Shown here one piece after another: positions 8,212 through 16,753 of a stretch of 64,000 bases of DNA (positions are counted from its first letter, which is position 1; each line of letters starts with the position of its first letter). A model generated the notes under the pieces. That model worked only from the letters and a program-made list of their open reading frames with translations. It did no database searches and was not told the DNA's origin. The DNA comes from Gammaproteobacteria bacterium. GTDB lineage: Bacteria > Pseudomonadota > Gammaproteobacteria > Steroidobacterales > XN24. The stretch is from the NCBI GenBank assembly GCA_024640085.1, contig JAHEFR010000009.1:36154-100153 (forward strand), given 5' to 3'. The position numbers were made by a program, and so were the translations under genes.

Positions 8212-8646
8212 GTGAGCGGACGCTACCTGGCACTGGGCTTCGACTTCGGACTCTCCAGAATTGGCGTGGCCGTGGGGTCCCAGGGGACCGGGTCAGCCAC
8301 TCCGCTGGGGTCCGTGGACTGCCGCGATGGTCGCCCGGAATGGCCCGCCATCATGAATTACGTAACCGAGTGGCGGCCGGACCTGCTGGTGGTCGGGCTG
8401 CCATATAATAGCGACGGATCCGAAAGCGACCTGACTCGAGCGGCCCGGCGATTCGGGAATCGGCTGGCGGGCCGATCCGGACTCCCCGTCGAATTCGTGG
8501 ATGAACATCTGTCCTCGAACGAAGCGGCAAGCCGCCTGGTCGAGGCGCGTCGCCGGGGAGAACGGGGGCGTATTCGGAGGCAGGACGTGGACCCGCTGGC
8601 CGCCTCCATCATCCTGCAGACATGGCTGGACGGCATCGGCGACTAG
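8212..8646 (+). CDS. ruvX: Holliday junction resolvase-like protein RuvX (YqgF)
   Basis: A 144-residue protein of the RNase H-like YqgF family. It starts at GTG 8212 and shows the N-terminal catalytic strand YLALGFDFGLSRIGVAVG with the acidic residue after GFD. Later motifs are LLVVGLPYNSDGSES and VEFVDEHLSSNEAASRL. YqgF proteins process pre-16S rRNA 5' ends and may act as Holliday-junction resolvases. It sits between yqgE and pyrB, a conserved order in Gammaproteobacteria. Confidence 0.93.
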   Translation: MSGRYLALGFDFGLSRIGVAVGSQGTGSATPLGSVDCRDGRPEWPAIMNYVTEWRPDLLVVGLPYNSDGSESDLTRAARRFGNRLAGRSGLPVEFVDEHLSSNEAASRLVEARRRGERGRIRRQDVDPLAASIILQTWLDGIGD

Positions 8647-8660
8647 GGACGACTCGAAGG

Positions 8661-9635
8661 ATGATGGACCAATTCGATGCGCAGGGCAGACTGCGCCACC
8701 TGATCACGCTCGAGGGCCTGACCAGGAATCAGATGCTCTCCCTCCTGGATCGGGCAGAGACGTTTCTCAGAGGACCCGGAGAGTTGCCCGCTGCCAGTCT
8801 GGCGTTACAGGGCCGCAGTGTTGCGAATCTCTTTTTCGAACCCAGCACGCGGACAAGAGCGTCTTTTGAGCTGGCCGCCAAGCGCCTGGGGGCCCACGTA
8901 CTCAGCCTGGATATCAGCACCTCCTCACGGGCAAAGGGCGAAAGCCTGCTCGATACGATCTATACGCTCGAAGCGATGCAGTGTGACATCTTCGTGGTCC
9001 GCGACGCCCAGTCCGGGGTGCCGGACTACATCGCGGAGCATGTCGAGGACCACGTGCACGTCCTGAATGCGGGGGAATCCCACGTCAGCCACCCGACCCA
9101 GGGGCTCCTGGACGTCATGACCATGCGACGGCACAAGGGAGACACCGCGGGTCTGGTGGTCACCATAGTCGGCGACATCCGCCACTCCAGGGTGGCGCGC
9201 TCCGCGGCCCAGGCTTTGGGGACACTTGGGGTCGGCGAACTCCGACTGGTCGCGCCCGCCAGCCTGCTACCGATGCCCGACGAGTTCCCGGGCGCGACCA
9301 TCATGTCGGACGCAGACGAGGGCGTCGCCGACGCGGACGTGATCATGGCGTTGCGCATCCAGAAGGAGCGCATGGCCGAAACCGACGTTCCAAACAGGGA
9401 AGAGTATTTCCATCGCTTCGGTCTCGACGCCAGGCGGCTGGCGCGGGCCAGGGCGGACGCCATTGTCATGCATCCCGGACCGATGAATCGCAGCGTCGAG
9501 ATCGCGCCCGACGTGGCCGACGGGCAGCAATCGGTGATCCGGGAACAGGTTACGAACGGTGTGGCCGTGCGCATGGCGGTCATGGAGGCCGTTAGCGCGA
9601 GCCCGGCCGAGGACCCCAGGTTATTGACGGAGTAA
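8661..9635 (+). CDS. pyrB: Aspartate carbamoyltransferase catalytic subunit
   Basis: This enzyme condenses carbamoyl phosphate with aspartate in the first committed step of pyrimidine synthesis. The 324-residue protein has the carbamoyl-phosphate loop FFEPSTRTRASFELAAKRLG, HPTQGLLDVMT, the central IVGDIRHSRVARS and the C-terminal MHPGPMNRSVEI. Tandem ATG codons occur at 8661 and 8664; AAGG just upstream fits the second better, so the true start may be three bases later. No regulatory subunit PyrI, PyrR or PyrC-like gene follows; a PyrK-like gene does. Confidence 0.95.
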   Translation: MMDQFDAQGRLRHLITLEGLTRNQMLSLLDRAETFLRGPGELPAASLALQGRSVANLFFEPSTRTRASFELAAKRLGAHVLSLDISTSSRAKGESLLDTIYTLEAMQCDIFVVRDAQSGVPDYIAEHVEDHVHVLNAGESHVSHPTQGLLDVMTMRRHKGDTAGLVVTIVGDIRHSRVARSAAQALGTLGVGELRLVAPASLLPMPDEFPGATIMSDADEGVADADVIMALRIQKERMAETDVPNREEYFHRFGLDARRLARARADAIVMHPGPMNRSVEIAPDVADGQQSVIREQVTNGVAVRMAVMEAVSASPAEDPRLLTE

Positions 9636-9645
9636 AGCGACGCCG

Positions 9646-10533
9646 ATGACTCACCCCGAACACAGGGGCAGCATCTTCCTGGAGGAGGCTGAGGTCCTGA
9701 GCCAGTCGTGTCACCCCGACGGCCAGTTTGTCCTCCGCGCCCGCGCGCCGCGTTGCGCCCGGGCCGCGCGACCCGGGAGTTTCGCCCACATCACCTGCGA
9801 TCCCGCGATCCCGATGCGACGCCCCTTGTCGATCATGCGCGCCGATGCCGCCGCGGGCACGGTGGAATTCCTCTACAAGATCGTTGGCCACGGCCTCGCT
9901 CGGCTGGCGACGCGCAAACCCGGGGACAACGTCAGTATCCTTGGGCCTATCGGCACGCCGTTTGGGCCGGATCCGGCCAGACCCAGGGCCCTGCTCGTCG
10001 GCGGAGGCGTCGGTATTCCCCCGATGATCTTCCTGGCGGAGTCCATGGCCGCAACCCCGGGCGCCGGATGGGAGCCGCTGGTGTTGATGGGCTCGGAGGT
10101 CCCCTTCCCTTTCGATCTGGTGGCCGCGGGCACCCACGGACATCTTCCGGCCTCGGCTTCAGCAGCCCTGGCGGATCTCGAATCGATCGGCGTGGCCAGC
10201 CGCCTGGCGAGCGCCGCTGGCCTGCCCGGCTGCTTCCCTGGATTCGTCACCGGGCTGGCGGAGGGCTGGTTATCGGCGCTGTCGCCCGGGGAACGCGCCC
10301 TGACCTCCATGTTCGCCTGCGGCCCCACGGCCATGCTGGCTGAAGTCGCGCGGGTGGCTGCGGCGTTCGGGATTCCCTGCCAGGTTTCCCTGGAGGAATA
10401 CATGGCCTGCGCGGTGGGGGGGTGCGCAGGGTGCACCGTACCGGTCAGGACTCCTGCCGGCGTGGCAATGAAGCGGGTCTGCGTGGACGGACCGGTCTTC
10501 GACGCCGAAGCGGTGTTCCCGCCCCCGGCCTGA
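9646..10533 (+). CDS. Dihydroorotate dehydrogenase electron-transfer subunit-like flavoprotein
   Basis: A 295-residue ferredoxin reductase-fold protein resembling PyrK. The N-terminal barrel has the FAD motif RRPLSIM near residue 60. The nucleotide-binding part shows ALLVGGGVGIPPM near 115-127. The C-terminus carries a [2Fe-2S] cluster with Cys255, Cys260, Cys263 and Cys279 (C-x4-C-x2-C-x15-C). In class 1B dihydroorotate dehydrogenases PyrK passes electrons from the PyrD partner to NAD. The gene starts 10 bases after pyrB, so a pyrimidine role is likely. No pyrD is in the window, so the partner must lie elsewhere. It is not a full-length diflavin reductase. Confidence 0.85.
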   Translation: MTHPEHRGSIFLEEAEVLSQSCHPDGQFVLRARAPRCARAARPGSFAHITCDPAIPMRRPLSIMRADAAAGTVEFLYKIVGHGLARLATRKPGDNVSILGPIGTPFGPDPARPRALLVGGGVGIPPMIFLAESMAATPGAGWEPLVLMGSEVPFPFDLVAAGTHGHLPASASAALADLESIGVASRLASAAGLPGCFPGFVTGLAEGWLSALSPGERALTSMFACGPTAMLAEVARVAAAFGIPCQVSLEEYMACAVGGCAGCTVPVRTPAGVAMKRVCVDGPVFDAEAVFPPPA

Positions 10534-10574
10534 ATCGCGTCGCGATCCCGGGGCCCCGGGGACTTGCGCCGGGG

Positions 10575-11630
10575 CTAGCCGAAGTTGATCTTGGCCTCCA
10601 GGTCGGTGGCCGAGTCCGCGTTGGCCAGGGCGGTCTCCAGGTCGATCTTGCCGTCCCGGTATAGCTGGTGCAGCGAGTCGTCGAAACTCTGCATCCCGGC
10701 TTCCATGCTCTCGCGCAACGCTTCCTTCACACCGGTGATGTCTCCCTTCATGGTCAGATCGGCCACGTGGGGCGTATTAAGCAGCACCTCTACCGCCGGC
10801 ACGCGCTTCCTGTCCCTGCCTATGACCAGTCGCTGGGCAACGATGGCGTTCAGGTAGTGGGACAGGTCCATGAAGATCTGCCGGTGCTGGGACTGGGGAA
10901 ACATGTTGATGATCCGGTCCAGGGTCTCGGACGAGTTATTGGCGTGGAGGGTGGCGATACACAGGTGGCCAGTGCCCGCGAGGGTGATGGCCGCCTGCAT
11001 GGTCTCCCGATCCCGGATCTCGCCGATCACCACGACGTCCGGGGCCTCGCGCATCGCGCTTTTGAGAGCCCGCGCGTAGGACCTGGTATCCAGCCCGAGT
11101 TCGCGCTGGTTGACCATGGACTGCTTGTTCGGATGGAGGAACTCGATGGGTTCCTCGATGGTGACGATATGGTTAGAGGTGTTCTCGTTGCGATGATTGA
11201 TCATCGCGGCGATGGTGGTGGACTTGCCGGAGCCCGTCGCGCCCACCATCAGCACCATGCCGCGTTTGTCCATGGAGAGCTTGGTCAGGATCTCCGGGAC
11301 GTGGATCCCGTCCAGCCGCGGAACGTCGAGCGTGACAAAACGAAGGACCATGGCCAGGTTGCCGCGCTGGTAGAAGACATTGGCCCGATACCGGCCCAGC
11401 CCGGGCCTGGAGATGGCGAAATCGATCTCCAGCTCTTTGTTCAGCAGGGCGATCTGGTCTTCCGTCATGACGCCATGGGCGGCGCCGTGGACCTGATCGA
11501 CGGTCAATTCTTCCTTGCCCAGGGGCATGATCTGCCCCTCGATCTTGATCTTGATGGGCGATTTCGGAGTAAAGAACAGATCAGACGCATTCTTCTCCGT
11601 CATCAACTTGAGGAGGGGAGTGATATCCAT
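10575..11630 (-). CDS. PilT/PilU-family type IV pilus ATPase (third paralogue)
   Basis: A 351-residue hexameric-type secretion ATPase. Visible motifs are Walker A GATGSGKSTT, the Asp box near VTIEEPIEFLH, Walker B VVVIGEIRDRETM and the His box GHLCIATLHANN. The PilT retraction motif AIRNLIRE is replaced by HVADLTMKGD, so it is closer to PilU than to PilT. It lies 15 bases after pilU on the same strand. It may be an accessory retraction motor; its separate role is unknown. Start ATG is at 11630. Confidence 0.88.
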   Translation of the reverse strand: MDITPLLKLMTEKNASDLFFTPKSPIKIKIEGQIMPLGKEELTVDQVHGAAHGVMTEDQIALLNKELEIDFAISRPGLGRYRANVFYQRGNLAMVLRFVTLDVPRLDGIHVPEILTKLSMDKRGMVLMVGATGSGKSTTIAAMINHRNENTSNHIVTIEEPIEFLHPNKQSMVNQRELGLDTRSYARALKSAMREAPDVVVIGEIRDRETMQAAITLAGTGHLCIATLHANNSSETLDRIINMFPQSQHRQIFMDLSHYLNAIVAQRLVIGRDRKRVPAVEVLLNTPHVADLTMKGDITGVKEALRESMEAGMQSFDDSLHQLYRDGKIDLETALANADSATDLEAKINFG

Positions 11631-11645
11631 CGTAAACCTGCGTCC

Positions 11646-12842
11646 CTATTTTGCGGACGGGTAGCTTATTTCCCGTTCCATGTCCTTCTCTGACTTGTAA
11701 TAGGAGTCGTCGTCCTCGCTAACCAGCTCGAACTCCGAATCTACTTCCTTGGCGCCCCGCTTGCTCTCGAGCTTGATCCTGAGCCGGACCTCGTTCATGG
11801 AGTCGGAGTTTCGCAGTGCCTCCTCGTAGGAGATGACGCCCTCTTCGTAGAGATCGTACAGAGACTGGTCGAAAGTGCGCATGCCCAGCCGAGTCGACTT
11901 GGCCATGACTTCCTTGATCTGGGCTACCTCGCCCTTGAAGATCAGGTCGGCGATCAACGGCGAGTTGAGCATGACCTCCATGGCGGCGATCCGGCCACTT
12001 CCGCTCTCCCGCGGCAGCAACCGCTGGGAGACGAAGGCTTTCATGTTCAGTGACAGATCCATCAACAGCTGATCGCGCTTCTCTTCCGGGAAGAAATTGA
12101 TGATCCGGTCCAGGGCCTGGTTGGCGCTGTTGGCGTGCAGGGTAGCCAGGCACAGGTGACCGGTCTCCGCGAACTGGATCCCGTACTCCATGGTGTCCCG
12201 GTCCCGTATCTCACCGATCAGGATGACGTCCGGCGCCTGTCGCAGGGTGTTCTTCAGCGCCACATGCCAACCATCCGTGTCGACGCCGATTTCCCGCTGG
12301 GTGACGACGCAGCCCCGGTGCTCGTGCACGTATTCGATGGGATCCTCGATGGTGATGATGTGGCCGTGTGAGTTGGCATTGCGGTGACCGACCATGGCCG
12401 CCAGAGAGGTCGACTTACCGGTGCCCGTGCCACCCACGAGAATAACCAGGCCACGCTTGGTCATGACGATGTCTTTAAGGATCGGCGGTAGATCGAGTTC
12501 CTCCAGCGTGGGGATCTCGGTATTGATGGTGCGGCAGACGCAGCCGACGTTGCCCTGCTGAACGAAGGCGCTTACGCGGAATCGGCCGATATTCGGCGGC
12601 GCGATCGCGAAATTGCACTCCTTGGTGGCATCGAAAGCCTTGGTCTGGCGGTCGTTCATGATCGCCCGCACCAGGGTGTTGCTCTGCTGCGCGCTGAGCG
12701 GCTGTTCAGTCACCGGCTTGATCTCGCCGTCGACCTTGATCGCGGGCGGGAAACCCGTGGTGATGAACAGGTCCGATCCGTCCGCCTTCTTGAGGCGACG
12801 GAGCAAGTCCTGCATGAGTCGAATGCCCTGGTCTCTGTCCAT
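11646..12842 (-). CDS. pilU: PilU, type IV pilus accessory retraction ATPase
   Basis: A 398-residue ATPase, slightly longer than P. aeruginosa PilU. It shares near-identical blocks with PilU: GSDLFITTGFPP, Walker A GGTGTGKSTSLAAM, IITIEDPIEYVHEHRGC, LRQAPDVILIGEIRDRDTM and ETGHLCLATLHANSANQALD. An acidic C-terminal tail of about 40 residues (SEDDDSYYKSEKD) extends past the ATPase core, as in PilU. PilU adds force to PilT-driven retraction. It lies 93 bases downstream of pilT on the same strand. Confidence 0.93.
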   Translation of the reverse strand: MDRDQGIRLMQDLLRRLKKADGSDLFITTGFPPAIKVDGEIKPVTEQPLSAQQSNTLVRAIMNDRQTKAFDATKECNFAIAPPNIGRFRVSAFVQQGNVGCVCRTINTEIPTLEELDLPPILKDIVMTKRGLVILVGGTGTGKSTSLAAMVGHRNANSHGHIITIEDPIEYVHEHRGCVVTQREIGVDTDGWHVALKNTLRQAPDVILIGEIRDRDTMEYGIQFAETGHLCLATLHANSANQALDRIINFFPEEKRDQLLMDLSLNMKAFVSQRLLPRESGSGRIAAMEVMLNSPLIADLIFKGEVAQIKEVMAKSTRLGMRTFDQSLYDLYEEGVISYEEALRNSDSMNEVRLRIKLESKRGAKEVDSEFELVSEDDDSYYKSEKDMEREISYPSAK

Positions 12843-12935
12843 ATCGTTTCAGATCCCGTGTTCGGTCACCTGGCCGCCCGATTGACACGCACCCGACCGT
12901 CGGCGCGCGTCGATGTCCGATGTCGACGGGGGGCC

Positions 12936-13976
12936 CTAAAACGCCTCCTTGTTTTGCGCCTTGTAGCGCGCCTCTTCGCGGCTGACGAGGCCTTTCGCGA
13001 GGAGGTCCTGGAGGCACTGATCCAGTGTCTGCATGCCGACGCCGTGCCCGGTCTGGATAGCCGAGTACATCTGCGCGATCTTCCCTTCACGGATGAGATT
13101 CCGGATCGCCGCCGTGCCGATCATGATCTCGTGGGCGGCGATTCGCCCGCCGCCGTTCTTCTTCAGCAACGCCTGGGATATCACGGCGCGCAGTGATTCC
13201 GACAACATGGATCGCACCATGTCCTTCTCGCCCGCGGGGAAGACGTCGACGATTCGGTCAATGGTCTTGGCCGCGGAACTGGTGTGGAGCGTGGCGAAGA
13301 CCAGATGGCCGGTCTCCGCAGCCGTCAGCGCAAGGCGGATGGTCTCGAGGTCACGCATCTCGCCAACGAGGATGACGTCCGGGTCTTCTCGCAAGGCCGA
13401 GCGTAGAGCCTCGTTGAATCCCAGCGTGTCCCGGTGGACCTCTCGCTGGTTGATCAGGCAGCGCCGGCTCTCGTGGACGAATTCGATCGGGTCCTCGATT
13501 GTGAGGATGTGATCCGGCCGGTTGTCATTGACGTAATCGATCATCGCAGCCAGGGTGGTGGACTTGCCCGATCCCGTCGGGCCGGTGACCAGCACGATGC
13601 CGCGAGGGTACATCGATATGTCCTTGAAAATCTTCGGAGCGGCAAGATCTTCAAGGGTCTGGATGATGGACGGGATGGTCCGGAACACCGCGCCCGCGCC
13701 GCGGGCCTGATTGAAAGCATTGACCCGGAATCGGGCCAGGTCGGGGATTTCGAACGAGAAGTCCGTTTCGAAGAACTCCTCGTAGGCCTTCCGCTGCTTG
13801 TCGTTCATGATGTCGTAGATCATGCTGTGCACTTCCTTGTGCGACATTTCAGGCATATTGATCCGTTTTATGTCCCCGTCAACACGGATCATCGGCGGTA
13901 CGCCGGAGGACAGGTGCAGGTCCGAGGCCTTGTTCTTCACCGCGAACGTCAGCAGTTGGTCGATCTCGACAGCCAT
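12936..13976 (-). CDS. pilT: PilT, type IV pilus retraction ATPase
   Basis: A 346-residue ATPase that depolymerises the pilus and powers twitching motility from the inner-membrane base. It has the PilT N-terminus (LLTFAVKNKASDLHLSSGVP), Walker A GPTGSGKSTTLAAM, Asp box ILTIEDPIEFVH, Walker B VILVGEMRDLETI, the His box GHLVFATLHTSSA and the PilT-specific retraction motif AIRNLIREGK. It is the first gene of a three-ATPase run and is divergent from yggS. Confidence 0.96.
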   Translation of the reverse strand: MAVEIDQLLTFAVKNKASDLHLSSGVPPMIRVDGDIKRINMPEMSHKEVHSMIYDIMNDKQRKAYEEFFETDFSFEIPDLARFRVNAFNQARGAGAVFRTIPSIIQTLEDLAAPKIFKDISMYPRGIVLVTGPTGSGKSTTLAAMIDYVNDNRPDHILTIEDPIEFVHESRRCLINQREVHRDTLGFNEALRSALREDPDVILVGEMRDLETIRLALTAAETGHLVFATLHTSSAAKTIDRIVDVFPAGEKDMVRSMLSESLRAVISQALLKKNGGGRIAAHEIMIGTAAIRNLIREGKIAQMYSAIQTGHGVGMQTLDQCLQDLLAKGLVSREEARYKAQNKEAF

Positions 13977-14022
13977 GAGGGCTCCTTCAGGTTATGCTGT
14001 CCGGCACCGCGGAACATTACGT

Positions 14023-14034
14023 TATGTAAACATA
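14023..14034. promoter_or_regulatory. Short inverted repeat in the pilT/yggS divergent gap
   Basis: TATGTAAACATA has 5-base arms (TATGT/ACATA) around AA, and the local sequence is AT-rich compared with its surroundings. It lies between the two divergent starts and could be an operator or promoter part. No regulator can be named. Confidence 0.22.
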
Positions 14035-14072
14035 CGGCAGGCAGAGTATAGCGAAGGCCGGCGGCCCAAAAC

Positions 14073-14765
14073 ATGACGCATTTCTCACAAAGGCTCGCCC
14101 AGGTTCAGGAAAGGATTTCGGCGGCCTGTCAACGATTTGGAAGAAATCATGAAGAAATCACTTTGCTTGCAGTCAGCAAGCAACACCCGGCCGCTGCGGT
14201 CAGGGAGGCAGCCGGCTGCGGGCTGCGGTCCTTCGGCGAAAATTTCATTCAGGAAGCGGTGGAGAAGACCAGGGCGCTAGAAGACCTCCAGCTGGAATGG
14301 CATTTCATCGGCCATCTGCAGTCGAACAAGACACGGCTGGCAGCCACCTGTTTCCAGTGGGTCCAGTCCGTGGACCGGCAAAGGATCGCGCGGCGACTGG
14401 ACGCTCATCGCCCACATCACGCGCCACCGCTGAACGTCTGCATCCAGGTGTCTCTGGAGGACGAGCCCGGCAAGGGAGGGGTCCGGGAGGACGACGTCCG
14501 CCCCCTGGCGGAAGCGATTTCCGGCCTGCCCCGACTCCGCCTCAGGGGCTTGATGAGTATTCCGCCGCCGACTCCGGATCTGGAGGCCCAGCGAGCCTAT
14601 TTTGGACGGCTGCGACGCCTGAGGGACGATCTCTCCCGGGACGGCCTGGCGTTGGACACGCTTTCGATGGGTATGTCGGACGACCTCGAGGCGGCGGTGG
14701 CGGAGGGTTCGACCATGCTGAGGATCGGGACTGCACTGTTCGGACCACGCACACGGACTGGTTAG
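14073..14765 (+). CDS. yggS: YggS family pyridoxal phosphate homeostasis protein
   Basis: A 230-residue single-domain PLP-binding TIM barrel. Lys36 in LLAVSKQHP is the expected Schiff-base lysine. Other family blocks are SFGENFIQEAVEK, LEWHFIGHLQSNKTR, VQSVDRQRIARRL, LRGLMSIPPPT and LSMGMSDDLEAAVAEGSTMLRIGTALFG. The family balances free PLP and amino-acid pools rather than catalysing a known reaction. It leads a yggS-proC-yggT-yggU run that is conserved in many proteobacteria. Confidence 0.95.
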   Translation: MTHFSQRLAQVQERISAACQRFGRNHEEITLLAVSKQHPAAAVREAAGCGLRSFGENFIQEAVEKTRALEDLQLEWHFIGHLQSNKTRLAATCFQWVQSVDRQRIARRLDAHRPHHAPPLNVCIQVSLEDEPGKGGVREDDVRPLAEAISGLPRLRLRGLMSIPPPTPDLEAQRAYFGRLRRLRDDLSRDGLALDTLSMGMSDDLEAAVAEGSTMLRIGTALFGPRTRTG

Positions 14766-14820
14766 GGCGGCGATCGGAAGATATCCTTCCCGGCTTCTGA
14801 CATCGGGGGACGACGGGACG

Positions 14821-15645
14821 ATGGAACAAGACGTGAGACTCGCCTTCGTCGGCGGCGGCAACATGGCCGCCAGTCTGGTCGGGGGACTCATCTCTGATGG
14901 CCTTGGCGCCGGCCGCATCCGGGTTGCCGACCCGGACCCGTCCCGGCGCGCCTGGCTGGGCGAAAAATACGGCGTCGAGGCCGTGGCCGACAACATGGCT
15001 GCAGTGACCGGGGCCGATGTGGTCGTTCTTGCCGTCAAGCCCCAGGCGGCTCATGTCGCCCTGAAGGCCCTGGCGCCGGCCGACGACGACGTTCTCTACC
15101 TTTCCGTGATCGCGGGTATCCGGGAGGTGGACCTGCGCCGGTGGCTCGCCACCCGCGGGCCGATCGTCCGCGCCATGCCGAACACGCCCGCCCTGCTCGG
15201 GTGTGGCGTGACCGCCCTGTTTGCCAGCGGGTCGGTGAAGGAAGACCGGAGAGAGCTGGCGGAGGGCATCATGAGGGCTGCCGGGGCGGTGGTATGGGTG
15301 CCTGAGGAGTCATTGCTGGATCCGGTGACTGCCTTGTCCGGGAGTGGCCCGGCGTATTTCTTTCTTCTCATGGAGGTCATGAACCGGACCGGCGTAGAGA
15401 TGGGACTGATGCCGGAAACCGCGAGACTGCTGACCCTTGAGACTGCGCTGGGAGCAGCACGGATGGCGCTCGAGTCGGACGCCGACGTGGCCGAGCTGCG
15501 CGCCCGTGTGACGTCCCCCGGGGGGACCACCGCCGCCGCAATGTCGGTACTCGAATCCAGTGGCGCTCCGGATGCGATCCGGAAGGCGGTCAAGACCGCC
15601 AGGGAAAGAGCCAGTGAACTGGCGGAAGAATATGGCGGCATCTAG
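14821..15645 (+). CDS. proC: Pyrroline-5-carboxylate reductase
   Basis: A 274-residue NAD(P)H-dependent enzyme for the last step of proline synthesis. The N-terminal Rossmann motif is FVGGGNMAASLVGGLISDG. Further family motifs are VVLAVKPQ, IVRAMPNTPALLGCGVTAL, the substrate loop DPVTALSGSGPAYFF, and VTSPGGTTAAAMSVLE near the C-terminus. It lies 55 bases after yggS. The 193 bases between its stop and yggT show no gene. Confidence 0.95.
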   Translation: MEQDVRLAFVGGGNMAASLVGGLISDGLGAGRIRVADPDPSRRAWLGEKYGVEAVADNMAAVTGADVVVLAVKPQAAHVALKALAPADDDVLYLSVIAGIREVDLRRWLATRGPIVRAMPNTPALLGCGVTALFASGSVKEDRRELAEGIMRAAGAVVWVPEESLLDPVTALSGSGPAYFFLLMEVMNRTGVEMGLMPETARLLTLETALGAARMALESDADVAELRARVTSPGGTTAAAMSVLESSGAPDAIRKAVKTARERASELAEEYGGI

Positions 15646-15838
15646 CACACAGCTCTTTCTGTGGGAAACGGCCAGACGGCAGGCGACCGAAGGGGAGCAC
15701 TGCAAGACACAAGAGGGATCGGGAGACCGGCGCCCTGATATCGTCCCCGGTATGTCACGGTTCCGGCGATTGGCCGCTCGCGTGGGTTGCCGGAGCAATA
15801 TCCGGGCATGTGTCAACAGGCCCTAGACGGGGAATATC

Positions 15839-16387
15839 ATGAGTGCGCCGCTGATCTTTATCGCAAAGACCCTGACCGAGCTTTACATCCTCTGCTTCCT
15901 GCTGCGCTTTGTACTGCAGGTGACCCGCGCGGATTTCCACAACCCCCTGTCCCAGTTCATCGTTCGCATAACCAACCCCGTGCTCATCCCCCTGCGTCGT
16001 ATTGTCCCGGGCTTCCGGGGTCTCGATATGTCCTCAGTCGTCGTGATCGCGCTGCTGGAGATCATGGTCACTGCCATGCTCTTTTCCCTGAAGACGGGGG
16101 TAAGCCCGACGGCGATCGCGATCCTCTACTACGCCGTACTCCGCACCGTCGTGACCATACTGCGGATGTATGTGTTTTCGATCCTGATCTACGCCCTGAT
16201 GAGCTTCGTCAATCCGGGCACCTACAATCCCCTGACCAGCGTGCTGGCGAGCATTTGCGAACCCCTGCTCCGCCCCGTCAGGCGGATCATTCCGCCGATC
16301 GGTGGTCTCGACCTGTCCCCATTGTTCGTGATCATCGGATTGCAGGCGCTGATCATGGCGGTGCCGTTGCCGGGAGTGTTGCATTGA
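15839..16387 (+). CDS. YggT family integral membrane protein
   Basis: A 182-residue protein made of two related halves, each with the YGGT pattern: LRFVLQVTRADFHNPLSQFI with NPVLIPLRRIVPG, then LIYALMSFVNPGTYNPLTSV with EPLLRPVRRIIPPIGGLDLS. Four hydrophobic helices are predicted. The family is linked to osmotic tolerance and, in chloroplast/cyanobacterial homologues, to membrane organisation. ATG at 15839. Its TGA overlaps the TTG start of the next gene. Confidence 0.92.
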   Translation: MSAPLIFIAKTLTELYILCFLLRFVLQVTRADFHNPLSQFIVRITNPVLIPLRRIVPGFRGLDMSSVVVIALLEIMVTAMLFSLKTGVSPTAIAILYYAVLRTVVTILRMYVFSILIYALMSFVNPGTYNPLTSVLASICEPLLRPVRRIIPPIGGLDLSPLFVIIGLQALIMAVPLPGVLH

Positions 16388-16686
16388 GCGGGGATGGCCC
16401 GTGTCGCTGGCGCGGCGTGACCCTCGTCTGCAACCTCCGCATACAGCCGCGGGGCGGGCGAGACCGGTTCGCCGGCCGCGTTGGTGAACGCCTCAAGATC
16501 CGGGTCGGTTGTTCTCCCATAGACGGCGCCGCCAACGAAGCGCTGCTGCGATTCCTCTCCGACCAGTGCGGGGTCGCCAGATCGGCCGTACGCCTCGTCG
16601 CCGGAGAGAGGAGCCGGAACAAGACTGTGGAGATCGAATCGCCAGGCAAATTACCGTCAGAAATGCGCGAATGTATGGATAATTGA
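16384..16686 (+). CDS. DUF167 (YggU) family protein
   Basis: A ~100-residue soluble protein. The core LRIQPRGGRDRFAGRVGERLK, then SPIDGAANEALLRFLS and SRNKTVEIE, is the DUF167 signature. Function is unknown; structures show a small alpha/beta fold. I place the start at TTG 16384, which overlaps the yggT stop as TTGA and gives the expected length. Open frame continues further upstream inside yggT but is non-conserved there. yggT-yggU coupling is standard in Gammaproteobacteria. Confidence 0.85.
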   Translation: MSGDGPCRWRGVTLVCNLRIQPRGGRDRFAGRVGERLKIRVGCSPIDGAANEALLRFLSDQCGVARSAVRLVAGERSRNKTVEIESPGKLPSEMRECMDN

Positions 16687-16753
16687 AGGTGCGTTTACGC
16701 TATAGTTACGCTGTATATCCCGACCTCCCGCCAGAATGACAAGGCTTTGCCCC

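Noticed and set aside
10541..10575. GC-rich palindrome CCCGGGGCCCCGGG between pyrK-like and pilU-like genes
   Set aside because: No T-run follows, so a rho-independent terminator is not supported, although it lies between convergent genes.
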